The notes: generated by a model from the letters alone, not told the origin. 64,000 nt of DNA from Flavobacterium anhuiense (GCF_900101855.1 NZ_FMVC01000002.1:439599-503598); one strand, 5' to 3'. Shown: positions 34,669-43,172, counted from the first letter of the stretch. Numbers and translations: made by a program.

Positions 34669-35220
34669 ATGAAAAAATTTTTTACCATATTCTTGTTGCT
34701 ATTTGCAATAACGAAAAATTATTCTCAAGATAAGAATTCAGAAGCCCGCCAATTTATTGAAAATGCAGAAATTACTCAAATAAATAAAGATTGGAATGTA
34801 AAAGCAGAATTTAAATCTGGAATTGATGATGCAGTTTCTTTCTTTCCAATAGAAATAATTGATTTGAAATCTAATAGAAAAATAAAATCATTACAAATGG
34901 ATATGCTTCTCAAATATCAATCAAATCATAATGATTTCAAATCTTCATGGATAGATTTAAATGAAGTTGACGAATTTATATTGTTTATTGAACAATATGT
35001 TATTCCAAATCTTAAAGATAAAACCGAAAAAAATCAATCAACAACATACATTTTTAATTCAAAAGAAATAATGTTTAGTTTTTATATTCAAAAAAACTCA
35101 AGGAGAATATCAATCTATCTAAAAGATAATGGCGTTACAGATTATGGACATTACTTCTGGACAGAAACACAAGTAAGGAAAATTCCTGAGTTGCTTACGA
35201 TGTTGAAGGAAATTAAATAA
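34669..35220 (+). CDS. hypothetical secreted protein, 183 aa
   Basis: Signal peptide MKKFFTIFLLLFAITKNYSQ, mature part mixed alpha/beta (QINKDWNVKAEFKSGIDDAVSFFPIEIIDLKSNRKIKSLQMDM; FNSKEIMFSFYIQKNSRRISIYLKDNGVTDYGHYFW). No family recognised, no cysteine. It marks the left side of an AT-rich stretch of unknown genes. 255 bases without a visible feature follow before the ATPase gene. Confidence 0.75.
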   Translation: MKKFFTIFLLLFAITKNYSQDKNSEARQFIENAEITQINKDWNVKAEFKSGIDDAVSFFPIEIIDLKSNRKIKSLQMDMLLKYQSNHNDFKSSWIDLNEVDEFILFIEQYVIPNLKDKTEKNQSTTYIFNSKEIMFSFYIQKNSRRISIYLKDNGVTDYGHYFWTETQVRKIPELLTMLKEIK

Positions 35221-35475
35221 ATTTTCTGTTTCACAAAATAATCAGGTGTTTTTACCTACGGATACGTTCAAATTAAATACGATGTTTGTTCTAGAATCGA
35301 GAATACACTAAAAAACATTAATATCTATTTGAATTAAAATATTGTATCTTATTTACATCACTAGAATAATTAATTTTATGGATAGTTAATTAAATTTGAA
35401 ATATCAAAATGAGCTAATCAAAAAAGCTACACAAATCATTTCTATCTTTTTATGACTTTCTAAAATCATATCATC

Positions 35476-36864
35476 ATGAAAATAAATATTAATAACTTTA
35501 GAAATTTTGATAATCAACATTTAGATTTTTCACGAATAAATATTTTAATCGGAGAAAATAGTGGTGGAAAGAGTTCACTACTTAAGTTTCTTTTAACGCT
35601 AAAACAAACAATTGATTCTCCTCTAGAAAGCAACTTAAAACTTCGTGGAGATTATACTGATTTAGGAAATTATCAGGAAGTTGTAAAAAATAAAATTAAA
35701 ACAAAAAAAATTAATTTTGGTTTCTCTGATACTACAAAATATTTTGAGTATTTTTTGAATTTTGTGAATACATTTGAAAAGGAAGATGCTAAAATTGAAA
35801 ATAAAACAATCTTAGAACTTCTAAATTCAGTTTCAGAAAATAAAACCGAAACGTCGATAAAATTCACAATAAGTTCTTTTTTAAACAATCATAAAAGCAT
35901 CAATACCGTAATAAGCAATAATGCATTTGGTAAAATAACAATTCAGAGCAAAAAAGTCGATGCTTATTATTCGCAACGAGAGCTATCGTCTAAAGTTATT
36001 GTTAAGTTTGATAATATAGATTTTGAAATGGAAGATTGCCTTGCCTACAAAGAAGGCTTTTTTACTTTATTTGATGGGGAAATAAGAAAAAAGGTGTTTT
36101 CACTAGAAATAGAAAACAAAAGTGAAATTTTTTATAAAATTATTTTCCTTCTAATTTTTCAAAACTATTGCTTAGAATACATCGATAGTATTCGATTCGT
36201 AAATCCAATCGGAAATTCTCCCAAAAGATTATACTTCCAAGAAGATACAAAATCAAATTACAAACTAATTGATATTGAAAAATTCATCAATATTTTAGGT
36301 GACCCTAATTTATCTCAAAAAGAATTCAATAAAAAGATTGCTTCATTAAATGAGGCAATTCAAAAATCTGGAATAGCTGAAGAGATAGAAATAGTAAAAA
36401 ACAAAGACCTTCCAGTTTTAACATTAAATGTTAAAACAAAAGGATTTTGGGCTAATATTACAGATGTAGGTTATGGTGTATCATTACAATTACCGATTCT
36501 CTTTCAAGCGATTCTATCTGAAAATTTTACAAACAATATAGAAACGTTATTAATAGAACAACCAGAAGTACATTTACACCCTTCTTTGCAGTCGAAATTT
36601 ATTGATACATTACTCAGCATCGGTGACAAAAATAGGTATTATATTGAAACACATAGCGAGCATATAATTAGAAAACTACAAATATTAATAAAAAAGAAAG
36701 AATATAATTTAAAACCTGAAGACATTACAATTCATTACTTCAGAAGGACTGAAAGTAAATTTGAGATTACTAGCCATCAAATTGATAGAAATGGAAAATT
36801 GACTCCTAATTTTCCAACTGGTTTCTATGATAATAGTTATAATTTAGTAAAAGCACTTCTATAA
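35476..36864 (+). CDS. AAA/ABC-type ATPase with DUF3696-like C-terminus (candidate defence ATPase)
   Basis: 462 aa. SMC/RecF-like start INNFRNFDNQHLDFSRINILIGENSGGKSSLL, with Walker A GENSGGKSS at 26-34. Signature-like DVGYGVSLQLP (330-340), Walker B with catalytic acidic residues LLIEQPEVHLHP (358-369) and the H-switch ETHSEH (391-396). The C-terminal segment QIDRNGKLTPNFPTGFYDNSYNLVKALL is DUF3696-like. Such ATPases pair with a small partner gene in suspected anti-phage systems. It has no TOPRIM nuclease, unlike OLD proteins. The partner starts two bases after this stop. DNA defence is inferred from architecture and pairing only. Confidence 0.85.
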   Translation: MKININNFRNFDNQHLDFSRINILIGENSGGKSSLLKFLLTLKQTIDSPLESNLKLRGDYTDLGNYQEVVKNKIKTKKINFGFSDTTKYFEYFLNFVNTFEKEDAKIENKTILELLNSVSENKTETSIKFTISSFLNNHKSINTVISNNAFGKITIQSKKVDAYYSQRELSSKVIVKFDNIDFEMEDCLAYKEGFFTLFDGEIRKKVFSLEIENKSEIFYKIIFLLIFQNYCLEYIDSIRFVNPIGNSPKRLYFQEDTKSNYKLIDIEKFINILGDPNLSQKEFNKKIASLNEAIQKSGIAEEIEIVKNKDLPVLTLNVKTKGFWANITDVGYGVSLQLPILFQAILSENFTNNIETLLIEQPEVHLHPSLQSKFIDTLLSIGDKNRYYIETHSEHIIRKLQILIKKKEYNLKPEDITIHYFRRTESKFEITSHQIDRNGKLTPNFPTGFYDNSYNLVKALL

Positions 36865-36866
36865 AT

Positions 36867-37727
36867 ATGACAATTTTACCATCACTTGATATTTTTGAAA
36901 AATATATTTCAAATTCTAGAGACAAAGTATTTAGCGACATAAATTGTATTTTTTTTAATGAAAATATTGATGTTTTAATTACATCTAATTATTTAGAATT
37001 ATTAGAAATGTATTTTGACAACAATGATTTAATACAGGCTTTAATAATAGAATTATCAGATAAAAATAGAACTGTAGTTAATTACGTTGATAACGAACTC
37101 CAAAATACCTACGAAAATTTTTACGAAAAAATCTACACTGATAATATTGACTCTTTGGATTGTTTATATGCAATTTCGATTGGAGAAAGTCCAAATATAA
37201 TTCACTATCAATATTCTAAGAAAAACAAACAAAATTTAAACAAAGAGTTTTTAATTTTTGAATTATTGATATCCAACATTATCTCACTTCATTATTATAA
37301 TTTTGCCTCAAACACAGAAATTCAAAATTTAATTAAGAACGTTTTTAAACTTCCTAAAAAAATTAGTCGAATTTTGATTTACAATAGATATTCCGAAAGC
37401 AATTATTTTCACTTTTTGAAGCATAAATCAATTCACTATTTTAATGCTATCACTGGAAGCAATCAATTTAGAAGGACTGAATTCATACGAATTGAAAACG
37501 ACCTTAAACAAAATCTTGGAAGAAATCTTGTATTAAAATCAACTAATGATTTAACCAAAATTCATGAGCGTAAAATACTTTTTAATAATTTCATATTAAC
37601 ATTTGACCATTCTTTTAATAGCACAATTGTTTCTGAACCAAGTTGGAAAATTGATATTGAAATTGATAGAAAAATATGTTTAAGCGAATGGAATAAAAAA
37701 CACCAATATTTTTCTAGAATAAATTAA
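36867..37727 (+). CDS. partner of the DUF3696-like ATPase, unknown (possible PLD/MIT-C-like domain)
   Basis: 286 aa, no signal or membrane helix. The first two thirds are helical/mixed with no motif I know. Near the C-terminus, IHERKILFNNFILTFDHSFN (232-251) recalls the H-x-R/K ... strand ... G/D pattern of MIT-C / phospholipase-D-like folds found in phage-defence effectors, but the full HxK(x4)D motif is not present. Translationally linked to the ATPase gene (2-base gap). It could be the effector, a sensor or a pseudo-nuclease of a two-gene system. Low GC like its partner. Confidence 0.7.
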   Translation: MTILPSLDIFEKYISNSRDKVFSDINCIFFNENIDVLITSNYLELLEMYFDNNDLIQALIIELSDKNRTVVNYVDNELQNTYENFYEKIYTDNIDSLDCLYAISIGESPNIIHYQYSKKNKQNLNKEFLIFELLISNIISLHYYNFASNTEIQNLIKNVFKLPKKISRILIYNRYSESNYFHFLKHKSIHYFNAITGSNQFRRTEFIRIENDLKQNLGRNLVLKSTNDLTKIHERKILFNNFILTFDHSFNSTIVSEPSWKIDIEIDRKICLSEWNKKHQYFSRIN

Positions 37728-37767
37728 CATATTTAACTTCTTTCATATGGTGCGCTATCGTACATGT

Positions 37768-38097
37768 TTATAACTGAATCTTACAAACCTCATCCAACAA
37801 CTCCATTTCATCTTCTGGCAATAACTGCAAGGCAATTTCAAGCAAAGTCATTACATTGACATTATTGTCTTTTGTAAAACTCGACAAACCGTTTGCATCA
37901 GGATTAAGCAAAATAATACTTGCTTTTAGCAAATCTGAAACCATTAGATTTAATTCGTTATAAGAAGATACTTTTAGCGGTATGGAAAACGAGTTGGTTT
38001 CTTTTGGCTCTGGTTTTAGTTTGCTGAAGTAGCTTCCTTTACTTATTAATTCCAATAATTCTTCCGCTCTTTCTTTATTTTGCATTTCTATTTTCAT
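37768..38097 (-). CDS. hypothetical protein, 109 aa
   Basis: Acidic, helical protein: MKIEMQNKERAEELLELISK, later LMVSDLLKASIILLNPDAN and ILNPD-like turns, ending LLPEDEMELLDEVCKIQL. It is transcribed away from the XRE gene, sharing a 106-base divergent promoter that carries three phased heptamers. It converges on the ATPase partner (40-base gap). No family recognised. Confidence 0.75.
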   Translation of the reverse strand: MKIEMQNKERAEELLELISKGSYFSKLKPEPKETNSFSIPLKVSSYNELNLMVSDLLKASIILLNPDANGLSSFTKDNNVNVMTLLEIALQLLPEDEMELLDEVCKIQL

Positions 38098-38146
38098 ATA
38101 AGATTTATTTTACAATTTCAAACAAATATATAAAATTTCGGTTGAA

Positions 38147-38188
38147 AACAATCGATTTTTAACAATCATATCAAAACAATCCATTACT
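38147..38188. promoter_or_regulatory. three phased AACAATC heptamers in a divergent promoter
   Basis: AACAATC begins at 38147, 38161 and 38175, exactly 14 bases apart, between the 109-aa gene and the XRE-type gene. Such phased direct repeats are typical binding sites; the XRE protein is the obvious candidate binder. Confidence 0.55.
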
Positions 38189-38203
38189 TGTAATTTCATT
38201 TCT

Positions 38204-38440
38204 ATGAAAAGAGAAAGAAAAAGCGAAATTCCAGAAGTTGTAAAAGAGCTAGGAATTAAGATAAAAGATTTGATTGATGGCAATAAATTAAAGCCAAGAG
38301 AAGTTGCTCATGATGCTGAAATGGATGTAGAAAATTTAAGAAAATATATAAAAGGTTCGCAAGAAATGAAAGTAAGCACTTTGTTTAAGATTGCACAAGC
38401 TTTAAAAATTCATCCAAGTGAATTGATTAAGGATTTGTAA
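38204..38440 (+). CDS. XRE-family helix-turn-helix regulator
   Basis: 78 aa. HTH covers about 20-75: LGIKIKDLIDGNKLKPREVAHDAEMDVENLRKYIKGSQEMKVSTLFKIAQALKIHPSELI, a standard Cro/cI-type fold with only a short basic N-terminal arm. It is the first of three same-strand small genes (gaps 17 and 25 bases). It likely represses the divergent promoter upstream. Confidence 0.9.
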   Translation: MKRERKSEIPEVVKELGIKIKDLIDGNKLKPREVAHDAEMDVENLRKYIKGSQEMKVSTLFKIAQALKIHPSELIKDL

Positions 38441-38457
38441 TTAGCAAAAGGAAATTT

Positions 38458-38691
38458 ATGAAAAATCTAATCACATTACATGAAGCAATCATTTTAGTTC
38501 TGATAAAGAAAGCCAATCGAACTTCTTCTTTTGATGAAATTGCTAAGGAAATTGAAAAGAGGAATTTATTTCCAGAAAGAAAAGGAAATATTACTCTAAG
38601 CGAGCAAATTCAACTAAGAACATCAATATCTTCAAGTAAATACAAACATTTATTTGAAAAAGTTTCAGAAAACGAAATTAGATTTATTTGA
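38458..38691 (+). CDS. small winged-helix protein (HARE-HTH-like)
   Basis: 77 aa: LHEAIILVLIKKANRTSSFDEIAKEIEKRNLFPERKGN, then LRTSISSSKYKHLFEKVSENEIRFI. The order 'A--VL---G-----EI---I--R-L------P--T----I------Y-HLFE' fits the HARE-HTH winged helix found in restriction and DNA-modification proteins and in RNA polymerase delta. Here it is a stand-alone domain. Lies 17 bases after the XRE gene, so probably same operon. Confidence 0.7.
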   Translation: MKNLITLHEAIILVLIKKANRTSSFDEIAKEIEKRNLFPERKGNITLSEQIQLRTSISSSKYKHLFEKVSENEIRFI

Positions 38692-38716
38692 TCATCCCGA
38701 TATTTAAAACATCAAA

Positions 38717-39199
38717 ATGGTACAACTATATAATTTAGTTCATGGTAAAGAGTCTTTATCTAAAATCATCGATAAACTAAGAGATTGGAACTTCGAAACA
38801 TTAGATGGAATTGGCTGTTGTAGAAAACATGACAAATATGCTTTAATTGAATTGAAAGTCTATCATGTTGATAATTATCCTGAAAAAGATAAACTAAACC
38901 AATATTATTCTCACTTGCTTTGGAAAGTAGATACAAATCAATTCCCAATAGAAAATTATGAATATGCGCAAGAAGAACTTCGAAGATATGCTGAATTTAT
39001 AACGGATTGGTTTTCTACAATAAAAGGCGAAACAATATATTTGGTTTATGAAATTAATTTTGCTGGATGTTTTCCCGCAGATGTATTTGGACGAGGTGCA
39101 GCAGGCAGAGCTTTTTTAGATGCCATAATTAGCTGTTTTGATGACGACTTATATAAAGTTGGAATTGAAAAAAAAGAGAAAAATCATCCTTTAAAATAA
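38717..39199 (+). CDS. hypothetical protein, 160 aa
   Basis: Soluble, cytosolic: MVQLYNLVHGKESLSKIIDKLRDWNFETLDGIGCC ... ALIELKVYHVDNYPEKDKLNQYYSHLLWKVDTNQFPIENYEYAQEELRRYAEFITDWFSTIKGETIYLVYEINFAGCFPADVFGRGAAGRAFLDAI. Well-kept composition suggests a real domain, but I do not recognise it. Third gene of the XRE cluster, 25 bases after the winged-helix gene. Confidence 0.75.
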   Translation: MVQLYNLVHGKESLSKIIDKLRDWNFETLDGIGCCRKHDKYALIELKVYHVDNYPEKDKLNQYYSHLLWKVDTNQFPIENYEYAQEELRRYAEFITDWFSTIKGETIYLVYEINFAGCFPADVFGRGAAGRAFLDAIISCFDDDLYKVGIEKKEKNHPLK

Positions 39200-39388
39200 T
39201 GGAATTTATCAAAGTGTTTATAGTCCTAGGAGAATTTAAAATTTAACAATAAGATCATATAATCTTTGCGGAGCTACTTGCGAAGATTTCTCCTAACGTC
39301 GAAATGACAAAACTAAGTGGATAAGCCTTATAAAGTATTCTGACATGAACGTAATGCTAATGCACACAATCAAAACTCATAAAATTAA

Positions 39389-39898
39389 ATGACAGAAATT
39401 ATAACAATTAAAAATAAACCAAATTGTTTCATTGCAATCTTTCTTCCTTTTGGTCTTTTAATTTTGATTCTTATAATGTTTATTATTCTGCCTATCACAT
39501 CAGCTGAAAACACTTATCTCCTTTCAATTTTACATTACATTATATTATTAATTCCTTTTTTAGGGTTCTTTATTATATTCCTTAATATTTGGCTATGGAA
39601 TACTTTTGGAAAAGTTATCTTAGAAATCTCAGTAGAAAAAATAAAAGTCACGAATAAAAACCGTCTTTTCAGTAAACCAAAAGAATATCAAGTTTCTGAA
39701 ATTGAAAAAATCAGCATTTTAAATCTGGGAATCGAAAGGACTAAATATTGTGTGCGCTTAAATTATTTATTTTCAAAATCACATTATTCGATTGTTATTC
39801 AAAAAAGTTCTAAGACAATAAGAATTATTGATTGGTTAACTATTGAGAATGCAAATAATATTCTTGAAAAAATTAATAGAATTGTGAATGAAAAGTAA
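39389..39898 (+). CDS. hypothetical membrane protein with PH-like tail
   Basis: 169 aa. Two transmembrane helices (CFIAIFLPFGLLILILIMFIILPI; ILHYIILLIPFLGFFIIFLNIWLW) are followed by a beta-rich cytosolic part (KVILEISVEKIKVTNKNRLFSKPKEYQVSEIEKISILNLGI ... SIVIQKSSKTIRIIDWLTIENANNILEKI) with the look of a bacterial PH domain. A remnant-like repeat (GCGGAGCTACTTGCGAAGAT, about 39267-39286) lies upstream. No partner gene. Confidence 0.75.
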   Translation: MTEIITIKNKPNCFIAIFLPFGLLILILIMFIILPITSAENTYLLSILHYIILLIPFLGFFIIFLNIWLWNTFGKVILEISVEKIKVTNKNRLFSKPKEYQVSEIEKISILNLGIERTKYCVRLNYLFSKSHYSIVIQKSSKTIRIIDWLTIENANNILEKINRIVNEK

Positions 39899-39905
39899 CC
39901 TGTTA

Positions 39906-40000
39906 GCGCGGATTTGCAATCCGTGCCCGCAACAGCAAGACACAGTACAAATAATTTAAAGCCAATCTTTGTGGGCACGGATTCAAATCCGCGCTATCGG
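39906..40000. repeat. palindromic 'gatagcgcggatt' element, copy 2
   Basis: GCGCGGATTTGCAATCCGTG and CACGGATTCAAATCCGCGC are inverted copies separated by about 40 bases; relative of 8894-8930. The remaining ~240 bases up to the next gene show nothing recognisable. Confidence 0.8.
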
Positions 40001-40238
40001 AAAGTGTTAATAAACTTTAAGTATATTTAATTTGCAAAATAGTAATCTTTTACTTACTTTTATAATTCTATTCAGAATAAAAACAATTCATTCTATAAAA
40101 GATTAACGCCAAATACTACTTCAGGCGCAAAATGAATCTTCCAAAATAAAAATTTAATTCTCCATTTGCTTCATAGAAATTCTATATCCAAACTGAATCA
40201 AGAAGCATTTCATTGTATTAACTTTAATATCAATAAAA

Positions 40239-40997
40239 ATGAAAAGAATTATTTTTTTACTCGTAGCTGTTTCTGCAAATGCTTTATTTGTGAGTTGTTC
40301 AAAAGAACAAGATTCCAAAGATTCGAATTCTGCAAAAGAAAAGATTGAGATTCCTTTGACTGATTATGGTTTTTATCATAATGAAGCTTTAGATTTATAC
40401 TATAAAAAATATAAAGGAATTGATGGAAAAACAACTGGTTTGATAATAGACGAAATGTTGGCTGAGCTTAAAATAAAATATCCAGAACAATTTAAAAATA
40501 TGGATACAAATGAGGTAAAGCTTGCATTTCAGGACATTGATCCAAAAAAATTTGACATGTATTCTTTTTGGAATTCAAAAAAAGAGGAATTATATGCTTC
40601 CAATAAAGTATCAAAACGTTTAGGAAGTTTGGTTGACAACATAATTGAAGATGATATGAATTACAACCAATGTATGGTTGCAATTGAAAATTTCAAAAAA
40701 GTCAATTATTTATCGAAAACAACTAGTACCTTAACAGTAAATGAGCAAAATGAATTAGTAGTACTTGAAAATGTATTGAAAAGTTCAAATCAATATTGGA
40801 CTTCTAAAAGCAATCCAACAAAAAAAACAAATAGCCAACCAGGATCAAAAGCAATTGTTGCTGATACAATGGGAGCTTTAATGTTTGTTTACAGCGGTCC
40901 AATGTCGATAATCGCTGGAGGCATTTGTTCACTATTTGTTAATGAAGCTATACCTTATGAAGCAGTTCCTTACGAAGAAGAATCGATAAATCTTTAA
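40239..40997 (+). CDS. hypothetical lipoprotein with glycine-rich hydrophobic C-terminus
   Basis: 252 aa. Lipoprotein signal MKRIIFLLVAVSANALFVSC (Cys20). The helical middle part is unrecognised; after a Ser/Pro/Lys linker (SKSNPTKKTNSQPGSK) comes DTMGALMFVYSGPMSIIAGG and ICSLFVNEAIPYEAVPYEEE, a glycine-rich hydrophobic end that could enter a membrane. The following gene, 20 bases on, is a two-helix membrane protein. A secreted toxin with a membrane immunity partner is one possible reading, not supported by any family match. Confidence 0.75.
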   Translation: MKRIIFLLVAVSANALFVSCSKEQDSKDSNSAKEKIEIPLTDYGFYHNEALDLYYKKYKGIDGKTTGLIIDEMLAELKIKYPEQFKNMDTNEVKLAFQDIDPKKFDMYSFWNSKKEELYASNKVSKRLGSLVDNIIEDDMNYNQCMVAIENFKKVNYLSKTTSTLTVNEQNELVVLENVLKSSNQYWTSKSNPTKKTNSQPGSKAIVADTMGALMFVYSGPMSIIAGGICSLFVNEAIPYEAVPYEEESINL

Positions 40998-41017
40998 GAA
41001 ATAAAAAACTAGCAACA

Positions 41018-41407
41018 ATGATAAATATAGAGTTAAATAAAACTGTAGAAATGTTAGAGAAATTCAACTATAAATACAAATTGAGAAACAGTACTATTAC
41101 TGTAACTCTTGATTTTTCTCAAAATGTGGTAATTGATTTATCTAATCCTTCAAAAATTATTATTAGAGATCATCTTGAAAATTGGAATTTTTTAACAGGC
41201 TGTATCAAAATGAGTCTAAAAAATGCGATTCTGTATAATTTTATTCTGCTTTTATTCTTCGGTTTTTTATGTCAATATTTACAATTTACAGGAAATTCAT
41301 TAACCAATTTATTTTTAACTTTCATGGGATGGATATTACTATTTTCCACATATTATTTAATCAAACTTGAAGGTTTTAAATTACAACTCAAAACAATTAT
41401 AAAATAA
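41018..41407 (+). CDS. hypothetical membrane protein, 129 aa
   Basis: Soluble beta-type N-terminal half (MINIELNKTVEMLEKFNYKYKLRNSTITVTLDFSQNVVIDLSNP) then two transmembrane helices (AILYNFILLLFFGFLCQYLQF; LFLTFMGWILLFSTYYLIKL). Begins 20 bases after the lipoprotein gene and is likely its operon partner. No family recognised. Confidence 0.7.
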   Translation: MINIELNKTVEMLEKFNYKYKLRNSTITVTLDFSQNVVIDLSNPSKIIIRDHLENWNFLTGCIKMSLKNAILYNFILLLFFGFLCQYLQFTGNSLTNLFLTFMGWILLFSTYYLIKLEGFKLQLKTIIK

Positions 41408-41418
41408 TCTTCTCCCGT

Positions 41419-41440
41419 TGGCGCGAGCAAGGCGCTCGCG
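41419..41440. repeat. short GC-rich hairpin repeat
   Basis: GCGCGAGC / GCTCGCGC around AAGGC, unusually GC-rich for the region; resembles the cores of other palindromic repeats here. It may end the upstream transcript, although no T-run follows. Confidence 0.5.
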
Positions 41441-41638
41441 CTAGCACAGGGGATAAAACTTTACAAACACAGACTTTAAAAGCCAACTTATTACATCAGT
41501 GTTAGTAAGAAATTTATATATTTGATTATATCAAAAACCAATAGTGCCGATTTGCGTTGGTAATGGCCTTGACGAACGATTCTAAAAAACAGTTTAGCAA
41601 GCTGAAATAATTAGAAAAACTAAACTAAAACTCAAATC

Positions 41639-42133
41639 ATGGAAAACTTCGACTGGACTTCTTTCACCAAAAAAATAGCCGTTAAAGCGCCACTCAACGA
41701 CATTTACAATGCTTGGACAATCGCGAACGAACTAGAAAAATGGTTTCTAGAAAAAGTATCTTTTTTTGATGCGAATCTAGAACCAATCAGCAAAGATCAA
41801 AATGTTTCGGGAGGCAATGCTTATGAATGGCTTTGGTATTTGTACGATGATGCTATGAAAGGAAAAATCACTTCTGCCAACGGAAAAGACCAATTGCAGT
41901 TTACCTTTGAAGGAAAATGTCTGGTAGATATAAAACTGAGTGAAGAAAACGGTTATACAATTGTAGAACTTCGCCATCATAACATTCCAACAGACGATAA
42001 TTCGAAACAATATATCAGGCTAGGCTGTTCAAACGGCTGGCATTTTTATTTGACCAATCTGAAATCGGTTTACGAGGGCGGATTGGATTTGAGAAATAAA
42101 GATGAGAATTTGAATCCTATGATTAATAATTAA
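41639..42133 (+). CDS. SRPBCC / AHSA1-like domain protein
   Basis: 164 aa. START-like helix-grip pattern: FTKKIAVKAPLNDIYNAWTIANELEKWFLEKVSF ... KGKITSANGKDQLQFTFEGKCLVDIKLSEENGYTIVELRHHNIP ... GWHFYLTNLKSVYEGGLDLRNKD. Members bind small hydrophobic ligands or act as Hsp90-activator-like chaperones; the ligand is unknown. The possible -7 element TATATTTG (41517-41524) gives a leader near 110 bases. Followed by a small membrane protein gene 3 bases on. Confidence 0.88.
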   Translation: MENFDWTSFTKKIAVKAPLNDIYNAWTIANELEKWFLEKVSFFDANLEPISKDQNVSGGNAYEWLWYLYDDAMKGKITSANGKDQLQFTFEGKCLVDIKLSEENGYTIVELRHHNIPTDDNSKQYIRLGCSNGWHFYLTNLKSVYEGGLDLRNKDENLNPMINN

Positions 42134-42136
42134 ATA

Positions 42137-42376
42137 ATGGATTTAATAGAAATAACATCGGGTCGTATTATTTTGGAGTTTTTAGGAGGTTCGGTTCGAT
42201 TTCTTGGTTACAATTTATGGACGCTTTCCAACCAAAATGATTTTAAAACATTTTCAAGTTTCTGGTCATCAGGCGGAAGTATCAAAAAAAGAGATGATAA
42301 CAGCGATCGAAATCATATGATTGGAGTCATCGCTTTAGGAAGTTTTGTAATGTTGCTTATTGTTTTTAACACCTAA
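42137..42376 (+). CDS. hypothetical small protein with C-terminal membrane helix
   Basis: 79 aa: MDLIEITSGRIILEFLGGSVRFLGYNLWTL ... SSFWSSGGSIKKRDDNSDRNHMIGVIALGSFVMLLIVFN. One helix at the end; a cytosolic head with glycine-rich strands. Starts 3 bases after the SRPBCC stop (co-translated) and converges on the DUF5995 gene with a 4-base gap. Unrecognised. Confidence 0.7.
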   Translation: MDLIEITSGRIILEFLGGSVRFLGYNLWTLSNQNDFKTFSSFWSSGGSIKKRDDNSDRNHMIGVIALGSFVMLLIVFNT

Positions 42377-42380
42377 TTCA

Positions 42381-43172
42381 TCACGCCACAACACATTCCA
42401 TATTTTTCTCTTCCATAATCTGCATGTCGATTATTTTTTGGGCAACAGTCCCTCTTTCAAATAAACGAATGAATTTGAAAATGGCGCTTACAAAATATCC
42501 AGGATTCGAAACCAATCGGGCGACTTCGGTTATTCTCTGGTCTCTTAATTTCGTACAGGCTTCTCTTTCGTTTTCTGGAACTGCTACAAATTCGTTGGCA
42601 AATTTCCATGCACCGTTTCTCGCCGTTTCCATACTGAAATCTATAAAGAAATTGTCTACTTTGCCCGTAAATTTTAATATCCACGTAAGTGTTGGCCAAA
42701 TTTTGATCAAGCACTTTTCGACACCGCCAACCAAATCGCTAAGAATAAAATTTATGTGGTCAAAATCATGTTTTAAATCTTCGATGTCTTCGACTGTACT
42801 GACTTCTGCCGAGGCAATTCCTAAATCGAGATTTATATGCGCGTTGATTCCGAGCAATAAATGCTGCAATACAATAGGCCAGAACTTTTCAGCTTGTTCA
42901 AAGGCAAATGCCCAGCATTCAGATGGTTTTTCTTTGGCTTGATATTGATAATACGCTTTCAGGTATCGATTGGCAAAAATAACATCGAGTTTTTCCATTC
43001 GCTCTCCGTTCTGAAAAGAACCAGCCAAAATACCTTCTTTTACTCTTACCGTAACTTCGCGATACAGAATGGCAAACAAACCTAAATTGCTTTGGTCTAT
43101 TTTTGATTTTTCTATTATTTGATCTAATAATAGAATTACCTCGTCTATAGTTTCAGCTTGTTTCATACTCAT
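42381..43172 (-). CDS. DUF5995 family protein
   Basis: 263 aa, soluble and helical. Typical segments: AILYREVTVRVKEGILAGSFQNGERMEKLDVIFANRYLKAYYQY, then FWPIVLQHLLLGINAHINLDLGIA and HDFDHINFILSDLV, ending RLVSNPGYFVSAIFKFIRLFERGTVAQKI. The conserved HLLLGINAHINLDL gives histidine-rich helices that may bind a metal. DUF5995 has no known function. An alternative start two codons downstream exists. Monocistronic. Confidence 0.85.
   Translation of the reverse strand: MSMKQAETIDEVILLLDQIIEKSKIDQSNLGLFAILYREVTVRVKEGILAGSFQNGERMEKLDVIFANRYLKAYYQYQAKEKPSECWAFAFEQAEKFWPIVLQHLLLGINAHINLDLGIASAEVSTVEDIEDLKHDFDHINFILSDLVGGVEKCLIKIWPTLTWILKFTGKVDNFFIDFSMETARNGAWKFANEFVAVPENEREACTKLRDQRITEVARLVSNPGYFVSAIFKFIRLFERGTVAQKIIDMQIMEEKNMECVVA

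Noticed and set aside
40249..40683. Minus-strand frames opposite the lipoprotein gene
   Set aside because: Antisense to a frame with a clear lipoprotein signal; no domain.
42424..42942. 172-codon plus-strand frame
   Set aside because: Antisense to the DUF5995 gene; the minus strand carries the conserved family pattern.
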